Positions 53,655 to 63,795 of a stretch of DNA of 64,000 bases are shown here, one piece after another. The notes beneath the pieces are model-generated. The model worked only from the letters and a program-made list of their open reading frames with translations, did not search any database and was not told where the DNA came from. Every line of letters starts with the position of its first letter. Within the stretch, counting starts at the first letter, position 1. The stretch is from Paenibacillus plantiphilus (GTDB lineage Bacteria; Bacillota; Bacilli; Paenibacillales; Paenibacillaceae). Position numbers and translations under genes: made by a program. The stretch is taken from assembly GCF_927798095.1 (NCBI RefSeq), contig NZ_CAKMMF010000020.1, positions 48,903 through 112,902 on the forward strand, written 5' to 3'.

Positions 53655-54443
53655 TTAAATATTCTGACCACCGGAGATCTCGATTCTCTGTGCATTAACC
53701 CAGCGATTGTCGGGACCAAGTAGACTGGCAACTGCGGGGCCGATATCATCGGGCACACCGACACGACCAAGGGCAACCATCGCAGCAAATGCATCATTGT
53801 AAGCAGGCGTGTCGCGTACAGCGCCACCTAAAAAATCGGTTTCGATTGCACCAGGTGCAATGGTATTAACAGTGATACCGCGGTGGCCAAGCTCTTTTGC
53901 CATATAGATGGTTAGAATTTCTACTGCGCCCTTAGCCGCAGAGTAAGCTGAGAAGCCGGGATAAGAGACACGAGTAAGACCTGATGAAAAGTTAATAATA
54001 CGACCACCATCTGCAAGAAGCGGCAGTAGGGCTTGAGTCAAGAAAAACACGCCCTTAACATGTACATTGAACAGGCCGTCGAATTGAGCCTCTGTTGTTT
54101 CGGCAAAGCTGGTCATTTCTCCATGGCCGGCATTATTCACCAGATGATTGAAAGTGGAGCTACCCCAAGTAGATTGCAGGGTAGAACGAACTGTCTCGGC
54201 AAAATCAGTAAAGCTGGATGTATTTGCTATATCGAGTTGTAGAGCGACTGCTTTACGCCCCAGAGCTTCAATTTCAGCAACGACAGATTTTGCTTCTTCT
54301 TCTTGGCTACGATAGGTCAAAATAACATCACCACCATGACGTGCAATACTAATGGCAGTATTGCGACCTAGTCCGCGACTGCCGCCCGTGACGATTGAAA
54401 TATTGGTCATGGTAACTTCATGTTCTAAAATTTTCTTTTCCAA
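53655..54443 (-). CDS. Short-chain dehydrogenase/reductase (SDR)
   Basis: 262 residues. NAD(P)-binding TGGSRGLG, NNAGHGE, catalytic INFSSG and YSAAKGA, then the PGAIETDF region, as in FabG-type classical SDRs. It reduces or oxidises a carbonyl/alcohol with NAD(P)H; substrate unknown. TTG start 10 bases after AGAGGA; an internal ATG eleven codons in is an alternative. It is divergent from the MerR regulator and driven by a promoter with a 19-base spacer, typical for MerR activation. Confidence 0.9.
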   Translation of the reverse strand: MEKKILEHEVTMTNISIVTGGSRGLGRNTAISIARHGGDVILTYRSQEEEAKSVVAEIEALGRKAVALQLDIANTSSFTDFAETVRSTLQSTWGSSTFNHLVNNAGHGEMTSFAETTEAQFDGLFNVHVKGVFFLTQALLPLLADGGRIINFSSGLTRVSYPGFSAYSAAKGAVEILTIYMAKELGHRGITVNTIAPGAIETDFLGGAVRDTPAYNDAFAAMVALGRVGVPDDIGPAVASLLGPDNRWVNAQRIEISGGQNI

Positions 54444-54484
54444 CGATAGTTCATCCTCTCGAAAATCATTTTTAATACATTGTT

Positions 54485-54515
54485 ATCATAAAGTATAAAG
54501 TTCACTTTAAGTCAA
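54485..54515 (-). promoter_or_regulatory. MerR-type promoter/operator of the SDR gene
   Basis: Minus strand: -35 TTGACT (54510-54515), 19-base spacer, -10 TATGAT (54485-54490). The spacer holds the palindrome TAAAGTGAACTTTA (54496-54509). A 19-base spacer plus centred palindrome is the MerR-family hallmark. Confidence 0.85.
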
Positions 54516-54636
54516 GGGTTTTTTCGTAAATTAATTCGTGTATAATAAATTAGAAAATACTTTGATTTAGCAATAGATTTTCTTCTTTTATGGCATGAAA
54601 TTAGAAAAGCTTGATTAGTAAAGTTGGATATTTGTT

Positions 54637-54650
54637 TAAAGTGTACTTTA
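54637..54650 (+). promoter_or_regulatory. Second MerR operator before the MerR gene
   Basis: TAAAGTGTACTTTA, the same palindrome with a TG/TA change at the centre, lies 24 bases before the MerR start, so the regulator probably controls itself. Confidence 0.75.
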
Positions 54651-54673
54651 ATAGGAGGCGATGAGCTTTATTT

Positions 54674-55057
54674 ATGTTGACTATAAAAAAGGTTACTGAA
54701 ATAACAGGAATAGCCGCTCCCACACTTCGATATTATGAAAAGGAGGGACTGCTCCCACATGTCAAAAGAAATGAAAATGGAAAGCGATTATATGACGAAG
54801 AAGATTTAAGCTGGATACACTTTGTTACAGCACTTCGAGCAACAGGCATGCCTATTGCTCGAATTCAGAAGTACGTATACTTATACAAAGAAGGGGATTC
54901 AACAATTTCAGAACGAAAATTGATGATGCTTAATCATAAAAAAGAAATAGAGAGAAGCATAAGGGATCTCTATTTCAACTTGGATAAAATAAATTATAAG
55001 CTTGCTCTATATGATGTTTTAGAATCACAGATTGAACGAACTAGTATTAAAATATAA
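54674..55057 (+). CDS. MerR-family transcriptional regulator
   Basis: 127 residues. The N-terminal winged helix is clear (IKKVTEITGIAAPTLRYYEKEGLLP, RNENGKRLYDEEDLSWIHFV), then a coiled dimerisation helix. There is no cysteine set for metal, so it resembles small AdhR/YyaN-type regulators responding to aldehydes or other organics. It probably activates the divergent SDR promoter. The ribosome site AGGAGG is about 15 bases upstream, unusually far; a 12-codon frame starting at 54661 overlaps. Confidence 0.9.
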   Translation: MLTIKKVTEITGIAAPTLRYYEKEGLLPHVKRNENGKRLYDEEDLSWIHFVTALRATGMPIARIQKYVYLYKEGDSTISERKLMMLNHKKEIERSIRDLYFNLDKINYKLALYDVLESQIERTSIKI

Positions 55058-55816
55058 CGTTCAACATCCTTCTTATTACATGATTAAGCACCCGCTGTAC
55101 CTGTCCGGACTTACACCTCAGAACAGAACTTCTGTCTAGGTGGAACCAGCACAATGAGAGAAACGGGAGAGTGGCATTTAGTCATGTCACTTAAAATTTA
55201 TGTCGATGGTCATGATGTCAGGGACAAGCAATGCTAAGCCCTACAAGCTGGCACAATATACCCTCAGTCGTTTCTTCACCACGCCTTATGCTTGGCGATC
55301 ATTCGGGAAGAAACGTGTACAGCGGCTAACGCTATGTTCCCGTATCGCCATGGATTGCGATTGAAATTTAAATGGTTGAAAGGAGCCGTATAATGATTTC
55401 TTGAATTTTGTGGTATGCACACGAATGTTTGATTTTATAACCTAAATAACGCTATTTAGTTACATTAAACAGGTCGATTATGGTCAGATACCACCATGAT
55501 TAACCTGTTTTTGTTATGTTCGCTTTCTCACTGGTTTTTCAAATTCCATCGCAAACATATTGTGTGCACTATGAGACATGTCGAGATTATGCGAACATCA
55601 CCTAAATATTTTGTAAATATAATATAAATATGCATATATAAACAATTTTCAACATTAAACGACAAAATATCTGAATGAAATTTATATTCACAAAATATAA
55701 GATATCTTAGAACTGCAAGAATAAATATTGAAAGGGGAGCGTTGCTTTTGATAATCGGATGGTGACATGTTTTTTTGGTGTAGTTCTGAACAAAAACATT
55801 TATGGGGAGATTGGTC
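55058..55816. other. Gene-poor region with decayed frames and a terminator-like hairpin
   Basis: From about 55090 to 55400 there is stop-containing, coding-like sequence (for example an ALQAGTIYPQSFLHHALCLA stretch in one frame) that I cannot assign; it may be a mobile-element remnant. A hairpin with ACAGGT/ACCTGT arms and T5 lies at 55468-55512. The 3' part is the AT-rich leader of the YD-protein gene. Confidence 0.5.
55468..55515 (+). terminator. Terminator-like hairpin
   Basis: ACAGGT...ATGGT and ACCAT...ACCTGT arms, followed by TTTTTG. No gene ends close by, so it may belong to a vanished one. Confidence 0.6.
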
Positions 55817-58117
55817 ATGGGGAAAAGAAAAATCAGTAGGATGCTGTTAATAATCGTGTGTTTGATGCTGTTGCTGCCCAGTATTGCCATAGGCAAATCG
55901 AAGGACAATGATACTACATCAATCGAAATGGAATCTGACAGCAGCAAGGGGAAAACCAGTTTGGATGCATCCAAGCTGGAAAAAGAAACCGAACCTAAAG
56001 CAGTGAAAGAGATGAAAGAAAAGAGGACCTTCAATACAAGGCATTTCCTTATGGATGACGGGACCATGAGAGCGGAAATACACCAAGGGAATCTGCATTA
56101 TCAGGACGAGGCTAACAACTGGGAAGAGATTAACACAGCACTAGTTGACGAAGCGGATATTGATGTCACTGCGATGAAGGTATCGAAGGATATTGCCAGA
56201 GAGGCCAAGGAAATTACGAGCAACAACAAAGCGAAGGCGAAGAAAGGAATAGACAGAAGCCAGACCAATTTTCGCTCTGTCAAAGTGCCATTCGATACGA
56301 TCATTCCGAAGGATTACAGCAAGGGCTATTCGATTACCAAAGGGACAGACAAGCTGACTTTTAAACCGATTAATGCCAATAAATCCATCGGCTCGATCGA
56401 TATGAAGGAAAAGAATCGCATTCATTACAAGAATGTTTGGAAGCACACTGATGTTGATCTAATCGTAACGAATGGAGGCGTGAAGGAGTTTATTTATCTG
56501 AAGAATGAAAACGCTCCCAAGAAGTTTTCGTTCGAGGTAAATACAAAGCTGAAGGAAGATCTCCGGCTGGGTGAATTGCTCATCGAACCACTCTGGATGG
56601 AGGACGATAAAGGCACGATCAAATATATTCAGCCCAAGATTGCTGTCGAAGGCAAGAAGAACGTGCTTCATATCGAAATCGACACGGAAGGGATGAGTTA
56701 TCCGATAACGGTCGATCCGAGTGTCAGCCTTTATTCATATGGTGGGAATAGCGCTGGGGCATCATCGTATTCTCCAAGCACGACACATCCTACTACATTA
56801 TGGGCAGGTGAAAGCTACAACGGAAGCACGCGAGATATTTATTTATCTTATTTCAAGTTTGCGCTAAACCAGATACCGGAAAATGCACAAATTACAAGCG
56901 CTATCCTTGGCGCAAAAATGTCGAGTTTTGAAATGCAGCCTTCGGCTTATGTAGATATTATTCCTTATCAGGTCACTGGAAACTGGGATGCGCAAACACT
57001 GACCTATTATAATCGTCCAAGTCACACTACTGCTAACAGTGGGGAATTACAAAGAATAACAAGTAATCAACCATGGCAAACAGTTTTTTTATATTGGGAT
57101 GTTACCACTATGACTAGAAGCAGCTTTGAAAATATATACACTCCACATTCAGCAAAAAAAGTTTCGATGGTTCTCTACCCTGTTGGTTCAGGCGGTCCGG
57201 GGACGACGAAGCGGCTTTGGATGAAATGGACCCCTTCTATGGATTGCTCATGTAATTTGAACACACTAACTGTCAATTATAAAACCAGTGCAACAAATTC
57301 ACCGCCAAGTGTGAGTTTTCATGCTAGCCACCTTCCTTTATATACTCGGGATAATAGGTTGGAGGGGAGGTATAGTGACCCTGATTCTGATGCACAGGTG
57401 AAATACAGAGTTTCGGGTTCTAAGATTGACGGAACTCAAACTTACGAGTCGGGGGAAATATACAGTAGTGAGGGCTATTTCAATCACTATTTTGCAGTCC
57501 CTCTTTCTCAGGGATTGTGGAGATTTAAAGTTTCTGTATTTGATGGTACTCAGTGGAGTTATGAGACTGTTAGAGATGATGTTGTGATAGACTCCATAGA
57601 TGCTCCAGAAACTAATGCAAATGTACCTATGAGCGAGATGAATAAAATTAATTATGGAGGTTTCAGCTCGAATACGGACAAAGTGGATTTCTTTAAATTT
57701 ACTGCATCCCATACAGGGGGAAATCACTTATCCTTGAAAAATCTTACTGGGGCATATTCAAACGATATAAAAATAAATGTTCAAATATTTGATGAAAATT
57801 TGCAGGGAATTGTACCTTTGTCCAATTCAATTGGACATGGAACCAGCCTGGAGATTGATTTCAATACAATCGCAGGTAAAGTCTACTTTATTCGTATCGC
57901 CAATACCACAACGAATATTGGAGGACCCTACAAATGGGCGGTGACTCCTGTGCAGAACTCCACTAACAACAATACATTCAACTATACCTATGATTCATTG
58001 GGACGTTTGCAATCTATCACTCATCAATGGGGAATTTACAGTGTAGGAACCCAATATATATATGACCAAAACGGTAATGTAATTAAGAGAACAAGTATTC
58101 GGACGGAAATGAGATAA
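55817..58117 (+). CDS. Secreted DNRLRE-domain protein with a C-terminal YD repeat
   Basis: About 766 residues. Signal peptide (MLLIIVCLMLLLPSIAIG), a linker, a long N-terminal domain (about 60-300) with hydrophilic repeats, a DNRLRE-like beta domain (about 305-490; DIYLSYFKFALNQIPENAQITSAIL, NWDAQTLTYYNRPS), an FN3-like part, a PPC-like domain (about 605-715) and one YD/Rhs repeat at the end (YTYDSLGRLQSI, YDQNGNVIKRTS). The frame ends after the YD repeat. GGGGAG lies 7 bases before the ATG at 55817. It probably works with the Rhs protein starting 44 bases after it. Confidence 0.85.
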   Translation: MGKRKISRMLLIIVCLMLLLPSIAIGKSKDNDTTSIEMESDSSKGKTSLDASKLEKETEPKAVKEMKEKRTFNTRHFLMDDGTMRAEIHQGNLHYQDEANNWEEINTALVDEADIDVTAMKVSKDIAREAKEITSNNKAKAKKGIDRSQTNFRSVKVPFDTIIPKDYSKGYSITKGTDKLTFKPINANKSIGSIDMKEKNRIHYKNVWKHTDVDLIVTNGGVKEFIYLKNENAPKKFSFEVNTKLKEDLRLGELLIEPLWMEDDKGTIKYIQPKIAVEGKKNVLHIEIDTEGMSYPITVDPSVSLYSYGGNSAGASSYSPSTTHPTTLWAGESYNGSTRDIYLSYFKFALNQIPENAQITSAILGAKMSSFEMQPSAYVDIIPYQVTGNWDAQTLTYYNRPSHTTANSGELQRITSNQPWQTVFLYWDVTTMTRSSFENIYTPHSAKKVSMVLYPVGSGGPGTTKRLWMKWTPSMDCSCNLNTLTVNYKTSATNSPPSVSFHASHLPLYTRDNRLEGRYSDPDSDAQVKYRVSGSKIDGTQTYESGEIYSSEGYFNHYFAVPLSQGLWRFKVSVFDGTQWSYETVRDDVVIDSIDAPETNANVPMSEMNKINYGGFSSNTDKVDFFKFTASHTGGNHLSLKNLTGAYSNDIKINVQIFDENLQGIVPLSNSIGHGTSLEIDFNTIAGKVYFIRIANTTTNIGGPYKWAVTPVQNSTNNNTFNYTYDSLGRLQSITHQWGIYSVGTQYIYDQNGNVIKRTSIRTEMR

Positions 58118-58161
58118 GTATGAAGTATGTAACATATAACACGATACAAGGAGCGCTTTAA

Positions 58162-61100
58162 ATGAGGAAATTATTAATAGCAATGCTTGTTCTATCTCTC
58201 CTATTACAAAGCATTAACATCGCTAGTGCGGGTTCAAAGCCTACCAATAAAAGGACGCCTGATGCAAAAGCATACTCAGTCGTGCCATTCGAAAATCAGC
58301 CGCTTCGAGCAGAGGAAACTAGTACTATCGAGCGTATCGATCCCCCCATTCAACTGACTAATGAAGATGGAGTTACGATTCTAGATCAACTTCCTCAGGT
58401 CGCTGATGCGGTATACGGAGATCATTCAACCGTAACGGGCTCCGTGTACGGCAAGAACGCCAGGATGATGACAACGATGTCCAACCCTACGCCTCCTCCA
58501 GGCATCTTATCTGCAATCAGCAATCTGAATATGAAAAACATCCAGTCGCCCTTTCAGATTAATGCTGGCGCGGAGAGCATTTCACCAGTCAGCGGCCAAT
58601 TGGATTTACAAGAGACTGATCTCTCGTTGCCTGGACGCAATGGGCTATCCTTCTCATTGAATCGTTATTATGATTCTTCCGCCGCCAATGTCTATGATAA
58701 AGAGCTGTCGTTCGGACTTTTCTGCTATTGTGTTCTTTATTATGACGCAACCAGATACAAGGAGACTTATAATACGAATAACGGTGTAACGACACGTTCA
58801 TATATCGATGACGGACGATTTATGATGGATTATAATCACGTTCCTGATAGCTCCACCATGACAAACTCCTATTATGCTATGCGGTGGTTGAACTATATCA
58901 TACGACGAGCGGGTCAGGTGGCCTTTGCCAACAATTGGTCACAGCCAGATTCGAATGGGATTCAAACTCGCACGATTCAGGAGATCAAAACCAATCATAA
59001 TTCGTATATGGATGCAAGGTACTATGACTTTGGTAATGGCTATGGCGGTATTGTATGGACGGATGTAGCCACAAACAAGCCGTATCAAGAGCAGCTTTAT
59101 CCGCTCGGAACGGGCTGGACGTGGGATATCCCCTATATCAAGACTGAGTTTGGGGATAAGAGGTTTTTGAATATGGGAAGCAAGGGCACCTATGAAATGG
59201 TCAACAATACGCTTAAGGGCTATCCGTGGAAGGATTTGACCGTTCTGACGGACACTACGGTTGTTGTTAATCAGGAACGGTCAAATGTCGCCATCAAGTC
59301 GCTGGACGGCATTTATCAGCATTTTGCAACAGATGGACGACTAATTCAAATCTCAGACGCTTACAATAATACGATTCAATTCAAGTATTCCCAGGATGCC
59401 AAGTATGGCAAAGTGCTGACTTCTATAACCGATGCGATCAACAATTCGATCACGATCGCTTATGCCGATACGAGTATAACGTTAACGCAAGGGGATAAGG
59501 TTGTTCGTTATGATAAAGGCACACAGTACAGAGAGAACCCGAGGCCACCCTTTGAAACGTTGTCGAACGAATATCTTACGCAGGTTACCGACCCGCTTGG
59601 ACGGGTCACAAGGTATAACTATCAAGAAAAAAGTGCGAAATTCAGCATTACCGGCACTACGCCGACGGAAAAAAATCCGTTGCTTTTGTTGATCAAGGTT
59701 ACCTATCCGACGGGTGCCTCTACAAATTACACCTATGCTGGGACTGTTACGAACCGGCTGCTTGGCGCGAGCGCATCGGAGCAGGTTTACCGGATGCAGT
59801 CGAGAAAGGATGTTGGCAACAACAGAGAGTTCAACAAGTTGGACTTCACCTATCATTCCGATATAGGGAGCAGCGCTCAGGATATCGCCAGCTTCGGCAC
59901 GACGATTCAGAATGGACTGAAGAGCACCACTTTTGACTATCGCAAAGCCTATGTGGACGATTCTTCTACCGTGTATACGAAAAGCATTGTAGAGACAGCA
60001 GGAGATGAGAAACGGACAGCAACCTTTCAATATGATGCGGCGCGCCGGATCACCAATCCGATCGTGACCACGAACACATTCAGCAAAGCGGGAACCAATG
60101 CAACGCCGACCATTGAACGGGTCAGCTATGATGACTATGGGAATGTGCTGTCACAGACCAATCCGCTTAATGTGACCACGACATTTTCGTACCATCCGAC
60201 GACCCATCTGCTTGCGGCTTCGACTGAGCGAGTGGACGCGAATCAAACCCGCAATACGACTTATGAGCGCAATGCTAAGGGGAAAGTTACAGCGATCATT
60301 GTTACCAATCAGGCCGGAACCAAGCTGGCCCATAGCAAGTTTGAGCAAATTGACAACTATGGAAATATTGGGAAAACAACCATTCTGGATGATGACCGGA
60401 ACATGGAATATGTGATGGAATACGGTTACTCAGGCGCTCTTCCAACGAAACAAACCGTTCAAGTAACGGATTCGGATGGGCAACCAAGTACCATTGAGAA
60501 CAAGCTGGAATATGATTCAAGCACCGGATGGGTCACCTCATTCACGAACGGCAACCATCAGCCGGGCAATAATCATAGGACTACGTATCAATACGACAAG
60601 CTAGGTAGACTGACTACTGTTACGAATCCTGACCAGTCGAGGATGACTGCCAGCTATAATGACGTGACCAATCAAGTAACAGTCGTGGATGAAACGGGTG
60701 TTACTAGCATTCAGAAATGGGATCAACTCGGCCGCAAAATGGAAGAAGGCATCATAGACGGCGGCTACCGTGTGGTCAAGCAATATGACTATGACGCGTG
60801 GAGCAGGCCATTGTGGGAGCAGAATGGCAGCGGACATCGCACCTCCTATCAGTATGACGCCTGGAACAGAGTAAGCCGGACAACGCTTCCGAACGGCGCG
60901 TACACGACGATGGGATATGATGAGCTGAACCGGACAGCGACAAGTACAGACCCATTGGGCATACAGTCGCGAACGACAGCTGATCTGTTGGGTCGTGAAA
61001 TTTTGTCGCAGATCAACAAAGGCGCTGGATTTCAGCAGCTAAGTTCAACGCAGTATGATGACATGGGCAATATCACCTTCTCCACCGATGCTCAGCATAC

Positions 61101-63219
61101 GACCAAATATCAATATGACGCGATGGGGCGTATGACTGCCGTAACGGACCCGAAAAATGATACGACGAGTTATGCGTACTCTTTGGCCGGATTTTTGAAG
61201 GAAATCCGCTACCCAGATGCTACGACGACGCAGAAGCGTTATGACCAGTTGGGAAGACTGGTGAGACAAACCGATGCGCTGGGACAGTTCGAGAAAATGT
61301 ATTATGACAAAAACAGCAATCTCACTGCTACAGTAGATCAGAAGGGACAAATATTCTACTATCATTACAACAATCGAAACTTTTTGACCGGCAAAAGCGG
61401 ACCGAATGACAATGTCACCTATACGTACGACCTGTCCGGGCGACGGAAAACGATGGCAGATAGCACGGGGACAACAAACTATACCTATAAAGGCAAGACA
61501 GGCGAACTAATTGAGGTTCAATTCCCAGATACGAAGAGGATCTCGTACACCTATAATCAGCTTGGTCTGCGCGATACGATGACTGGGCCGTTCGGCCAAG
61601 TGAACGTCTACACCTATGATAATTTGAATCGGTTAAAGACGGTCGGGTCTTCAACGACGGCCTTCGAGGCCGAATACGATTACTACAACAATAATTTGTT
61701 GAAAGAAATCAAGCAGAAGAACGGGAATAAGAGTACGTTCACGTATGACGGCTATTCGATTAATACGTTGATTCATACGAAGGCCAACGGAAGTGAAATC
61801 AATTATTTTGACTATGATTATGACGGAAACGGGAACATCACGGGCCAGACGGTCCGACAGAACGGCCCGCTTGCTGCATACGGCTACAGCTATGATAGTT
61901 TGAACCGGATAGCGACCTCCTCGCAATTCAACGAGACGTACACGTACAACAACCGCGGCAATCGGATCGCGTTGAAGAGCGACAGGATGCCGGATATTCC
62001 CGTTGGGGAAACCAATTACACGTATGATGCGTGGAATCGGTTGACCAGTGTCTCGAAGAGCGGGGAAGGGCAAGTAAGCTACAGGTATAACGGCGACGGC
62101 TTGCTCTATGAACGGACAGAGAATAACACGACAGTTCGCTATTATTATGATGGCGATCAGGTGATTGCAGAAGGCATTGTAGCCAATGGTAATGTAACGA
62201 TGAAAGCGGAGTATACCCGGGGCAAAGGGCTGATTGCTCGTCAAGATTCCAGCGGCAAGCAATACTACTTGCATAATGGTCATGGCGATGTGGTCGAGTT
62301 GCGGAACAGTACAGGCGATGTGAGCCTGAACCGCTATACGTATGATATGTGGGGCAATCCGCTGACGACGGTGGAGAGCGTAGCGAATCCGTTTCGTTAC
62401 TCCGGTGAGCTGTGGGACCAGAGCGCAGGATTGCAGTATTTACGGGCGCGGTGGTATGATCCGAGTGTCGGGCGGTTTATTAGCAAGGATACGTATGAAG
62501 GGCAGATTGACAATCCGCTGACGATGAATTTGTATACGTATGTGCATAACAATCCTTTGATTCATGTAGATCCAACAGGTCACCTCACCTTCAAAGCTGC
62601 ATGGTATATTTCCCGAGGAAGCCAAGATTACTTAATAAATTCTGCTATTGATGGAGTAAAGGCAGTATTCAGTCCGAGTACTTATAAGGCAGTGTGGAAC
62701 CTCTCTAAAGAAATATACAATGGTAATATTAGTATCAACGCTATTATTGGGGCCGTTGGAGAAAATCTTTCCGAGCCATTTGTGTATCTGGGTAAATATG
62801 GAGAACATGTATTAAACGGAAAACCTACGAAGGATGAAGCATATGCCTATGGCCAAAATTATGCTAAGGCACTTACTGTTTTACAGTCAGTGTTTGCGGC
62901 TGGTATTACTTTAACTCCAAAAGTCGCCAGTGCTTTCAAGAACTCCGTTAACTTATTAAATTCGTTCAAGACTATTAAAGCGAATGTATCGGATTTGGTG
63001 AAAAACCCTTTAGATGAATTCGATTATAATCGAGGTAATTATAATGCAAAAGCATTAAAGGCAGCTAGAGAATATATAAATGAGAATGGTACGATATCGA
63101 GTCCGATAGTAGTGAAAATACTTGATGATGGGACTATGCAGATTGTGGATGGTCATCATCGTTGGTGGGCGGCAAAACAATCGGGTCTAAAAAAAGTCCC
63201 TATTAAGGTGGAGAAATAA
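58162..63219 (+). CDS. Rhs/YD-repeat protein with ParB-like toxin tail
   Basis: 1685 residues. Signal peptide (MRKLLIAMLVLSLLLQ), a DUF6531-like start (ISPVSGQLDLQETDLSLPGRNG, about 137), a long YD-repeat shell (about 590-1400; many YxYDxxGR motifs) and the Rhs core end FRYSGELWDQSAGLQYLRARWYDPSVGRF (about 1411-1439) to NPLTMNLYTYVHNNPLIHVDPTGH. The unique tail (1474-1685) ends in a ParB-like nuclease part: PIVVKILDDGTMQIVDGHHRWWAAKQSG (D-G-H-H-R at about 1663-1667). In such proteins the shell holds the toxin, which is released. AAGGAG precedes the ATG. Confidence 0.92.
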   Translation: MRKLLIAMLVLSLLLQSINIASAGSKPTNKRTPDAKAYSVVPFENQPLRAEETSTIERIDPPIQLTNEDGVTILDQLPQVADAVYGDHSTVTGSVYGKNARMMTTMSNPTPPPGILSAISNLNMKNIQSPFQINAGAESISPVSGQLDLQETDLSLPGRNGLSFSLNRYYDSSAANVYDKELSFGLFCYCVLYYDATRYKETYNTNNGVTTRSYIDDGRFMMDYNHVPDSSTMTNSYYAMRWLNYIIRRAGQVAFANNWSQPDSNGIQTRTIQEIKTNHNSYMDARYYDFGNGYGGIVWTDVATNKPYQEQLYPLGTGWTWDIPYIKTEFGDKRFLNMGSKGTYEMVNNTLKGYPWKDLTVLTDTTVVVNQERSNVAIKSLDGIYQHFATDGRLIQISDAYNNTIQFKYSQDAKYGKVLTSITDAINNSITIAYADTSITLTQGDKVVRYDKGTQYRENPRPPFETLSNEYLTQVTDPLGRVTRYNYQEKSAKFSITGTTPTEKNPLLLLIKVTYPTGASTNYTYAGTVTNRLLGASASEQVYRMQSRKDVGNNREFNKLDFTYHSDIGSSAQDIASFGTTIQNGLKSTTFDYRKAYVDDSSTVYTKSIVETAGDEKRTATFQYDAARRITNPIVTTNTFSKAGTNATPTIERVSYDDYGNVLSQTNPLNVTTTFSYHPTTHLLAASTERVDANQTRNTTYERNAKGKVTAIIVTNQAGTKLAHSKFEQIDNYGNIGKTTILDDDRNMEYVMEYGYSGALPTKQTVQVTDSDGQPSTIENKLEYDSSTGWVTSFTNGNHQPGNNHRTTYQYDKLGRLTTVTNPDQSRMTASYNDVTNQVTVVDETGVTSIQKWDQLGRKMEEGIIDGGYRVVKQYDYDAWSRPLWEQNGSGHRTSYQYDAWNRVSRTTLPNGAYTTMGYDELNRTATSTDPLGIQSRTTADLLGREILSQINKGAGFQQLSSTQYDDMGNITFSTDAQHTTKYQYDAMGRMTAVTDPKNDTTSYAYSLAGFLKEIRYPDATTTQKRYDQLGRLVRQTDALGQFEKMYYDKNSNLTATVDQKGQIFYYHYNNRNFLTGKSGPNDNVTYTYDLSGRRKTMADSTGTTNYTYKGKTGELIEVQFPDTKRISYTYNQLGLRDTMTGPFGQVNVYTYDNLNRLKTVGSSTTAFEAEYDYYNNNLLKEIKQKNGNKSTFTYDGYSINTLIHTKANGSEINYFDYDYDGNGNITGQTVRQNGPLAAYGYSYDSLNRIATSSQFNETYTYNNRGNRIALKSDRMPDIPVGETNYTYDAWNRLTSVSKSGEGQVSYRYNGDGLLYERTENNTTVRYYYDGDQVIAEGIVANGNVTMKAEYTRGKGLIARQDSSGKQYYLHNGHGDVVELRNSTGDVSLNRYTYDMWGNPLTTVESVANPFRYSGELWDQSAGLQYLRARWYDPSVGRFISKDTYEGQIDNPLTMNLYTYVHNNPLIHVDPTGHLTFKAAWYISRGSQDYLINSAIDGVKAVFSPSTYKAVWNLSKEIYNGNISINAIIGAVGENLSEPFVYLGKYGEHVLNGKPTKDEAYAYGQNYAKALTVLQSVFAAGITLTPKVASAFKNSVNLLNSFKTIKANVSDLVKNPLDEFDYNRGNYNAKALKAAREYINENGTISSPIVVKILDDGTMQIVDGHHRWWAAKQSGLKKVPIKVEK

Positions 63220-63699
63220 ATGGGAGCAGAGAGTTTCTATGTTAAGTCATCAGTTGTAAATAATGGAATTTCAAAGGATGACTTTCTAAGTCAACTTAAT
63301 AATTTAAATGTTATATATAGTTCGATTACAACGTATGAATATGAATTGGAAGAATTTTTGATTATGACCGTACATTCAGACTATGAAACGATAAGGGAAC
63401 TATCGATTGAGGGCTGTTTTTCTTGGTTTCATGAATGCACTCTCAAAATTTACGAGATCTTATTGTTGATTCACACTTGCATTTTTCCAATATCGTTAAA
63501 GGATCATGATGGTAATTGTCTTGCTTTTACGAGTAAGGAGGATTTTCTGTTTTTTGTTAATGAGCTGTATCGAGAGAAATACAAGGATTTTAACATTCGA
63601 TACGGTGAAATGAATATTAGATGCTTACCAAGAGAACGATTCTATAGCTCCATTAATGGAAAACGCAAAAAGAGCATTATTAAAAGGTTATTTAAATGA
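63220..63699 (+). CDS. Candidate immunity protein for the Rhs toxin
   Basis: 159 residues with no recognised family; acidic to neutral N-terminal half, basic end (INGKRKKSIIKRLFK). It starts directly after the toxin stop codon (TAAATG), with AGGTGG upstream. Size, position and AT-rich composition are those of an immunity gene paired with a polymorphic toxin. Function is inferred from position alone. Confidence 0.75.
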   Translation: MGAESFYVKSSVVNNGISKDDFLSQLNNLNVIYSSITTYEYELEEFLIMTVHSDYETIRELSIEGCFSWFHECTLKIYEILLLIHTCIFPISLKDHDGNCLAFTSKEDFLFFVNELYREKYKDFNIRYGEMNIRCLPRERFYSSINGKRKKSIIKRLFK

Positions 63700-63754
63700 T
63701 ATAAGCTTCATGCGAGTGTAAACAACTCCATGTGGTTGCAGCTAATTTTACCAA

Positions 63755-63792
63755 GCAAGCAGGTGTTTTATACAAATGACACCTGCTTGTTC
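63755..63792 (+). terminator. Terminator of the Rhs/immunity operon
   Basis: AAGCAGGTGT and ACACCTGCTT arms with a TTTATACAAATG loop, followed by GTTCTAT. The group II intron begins right behind it. Confidence 0.8.
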
Positions 63793-63795
63793 TAT

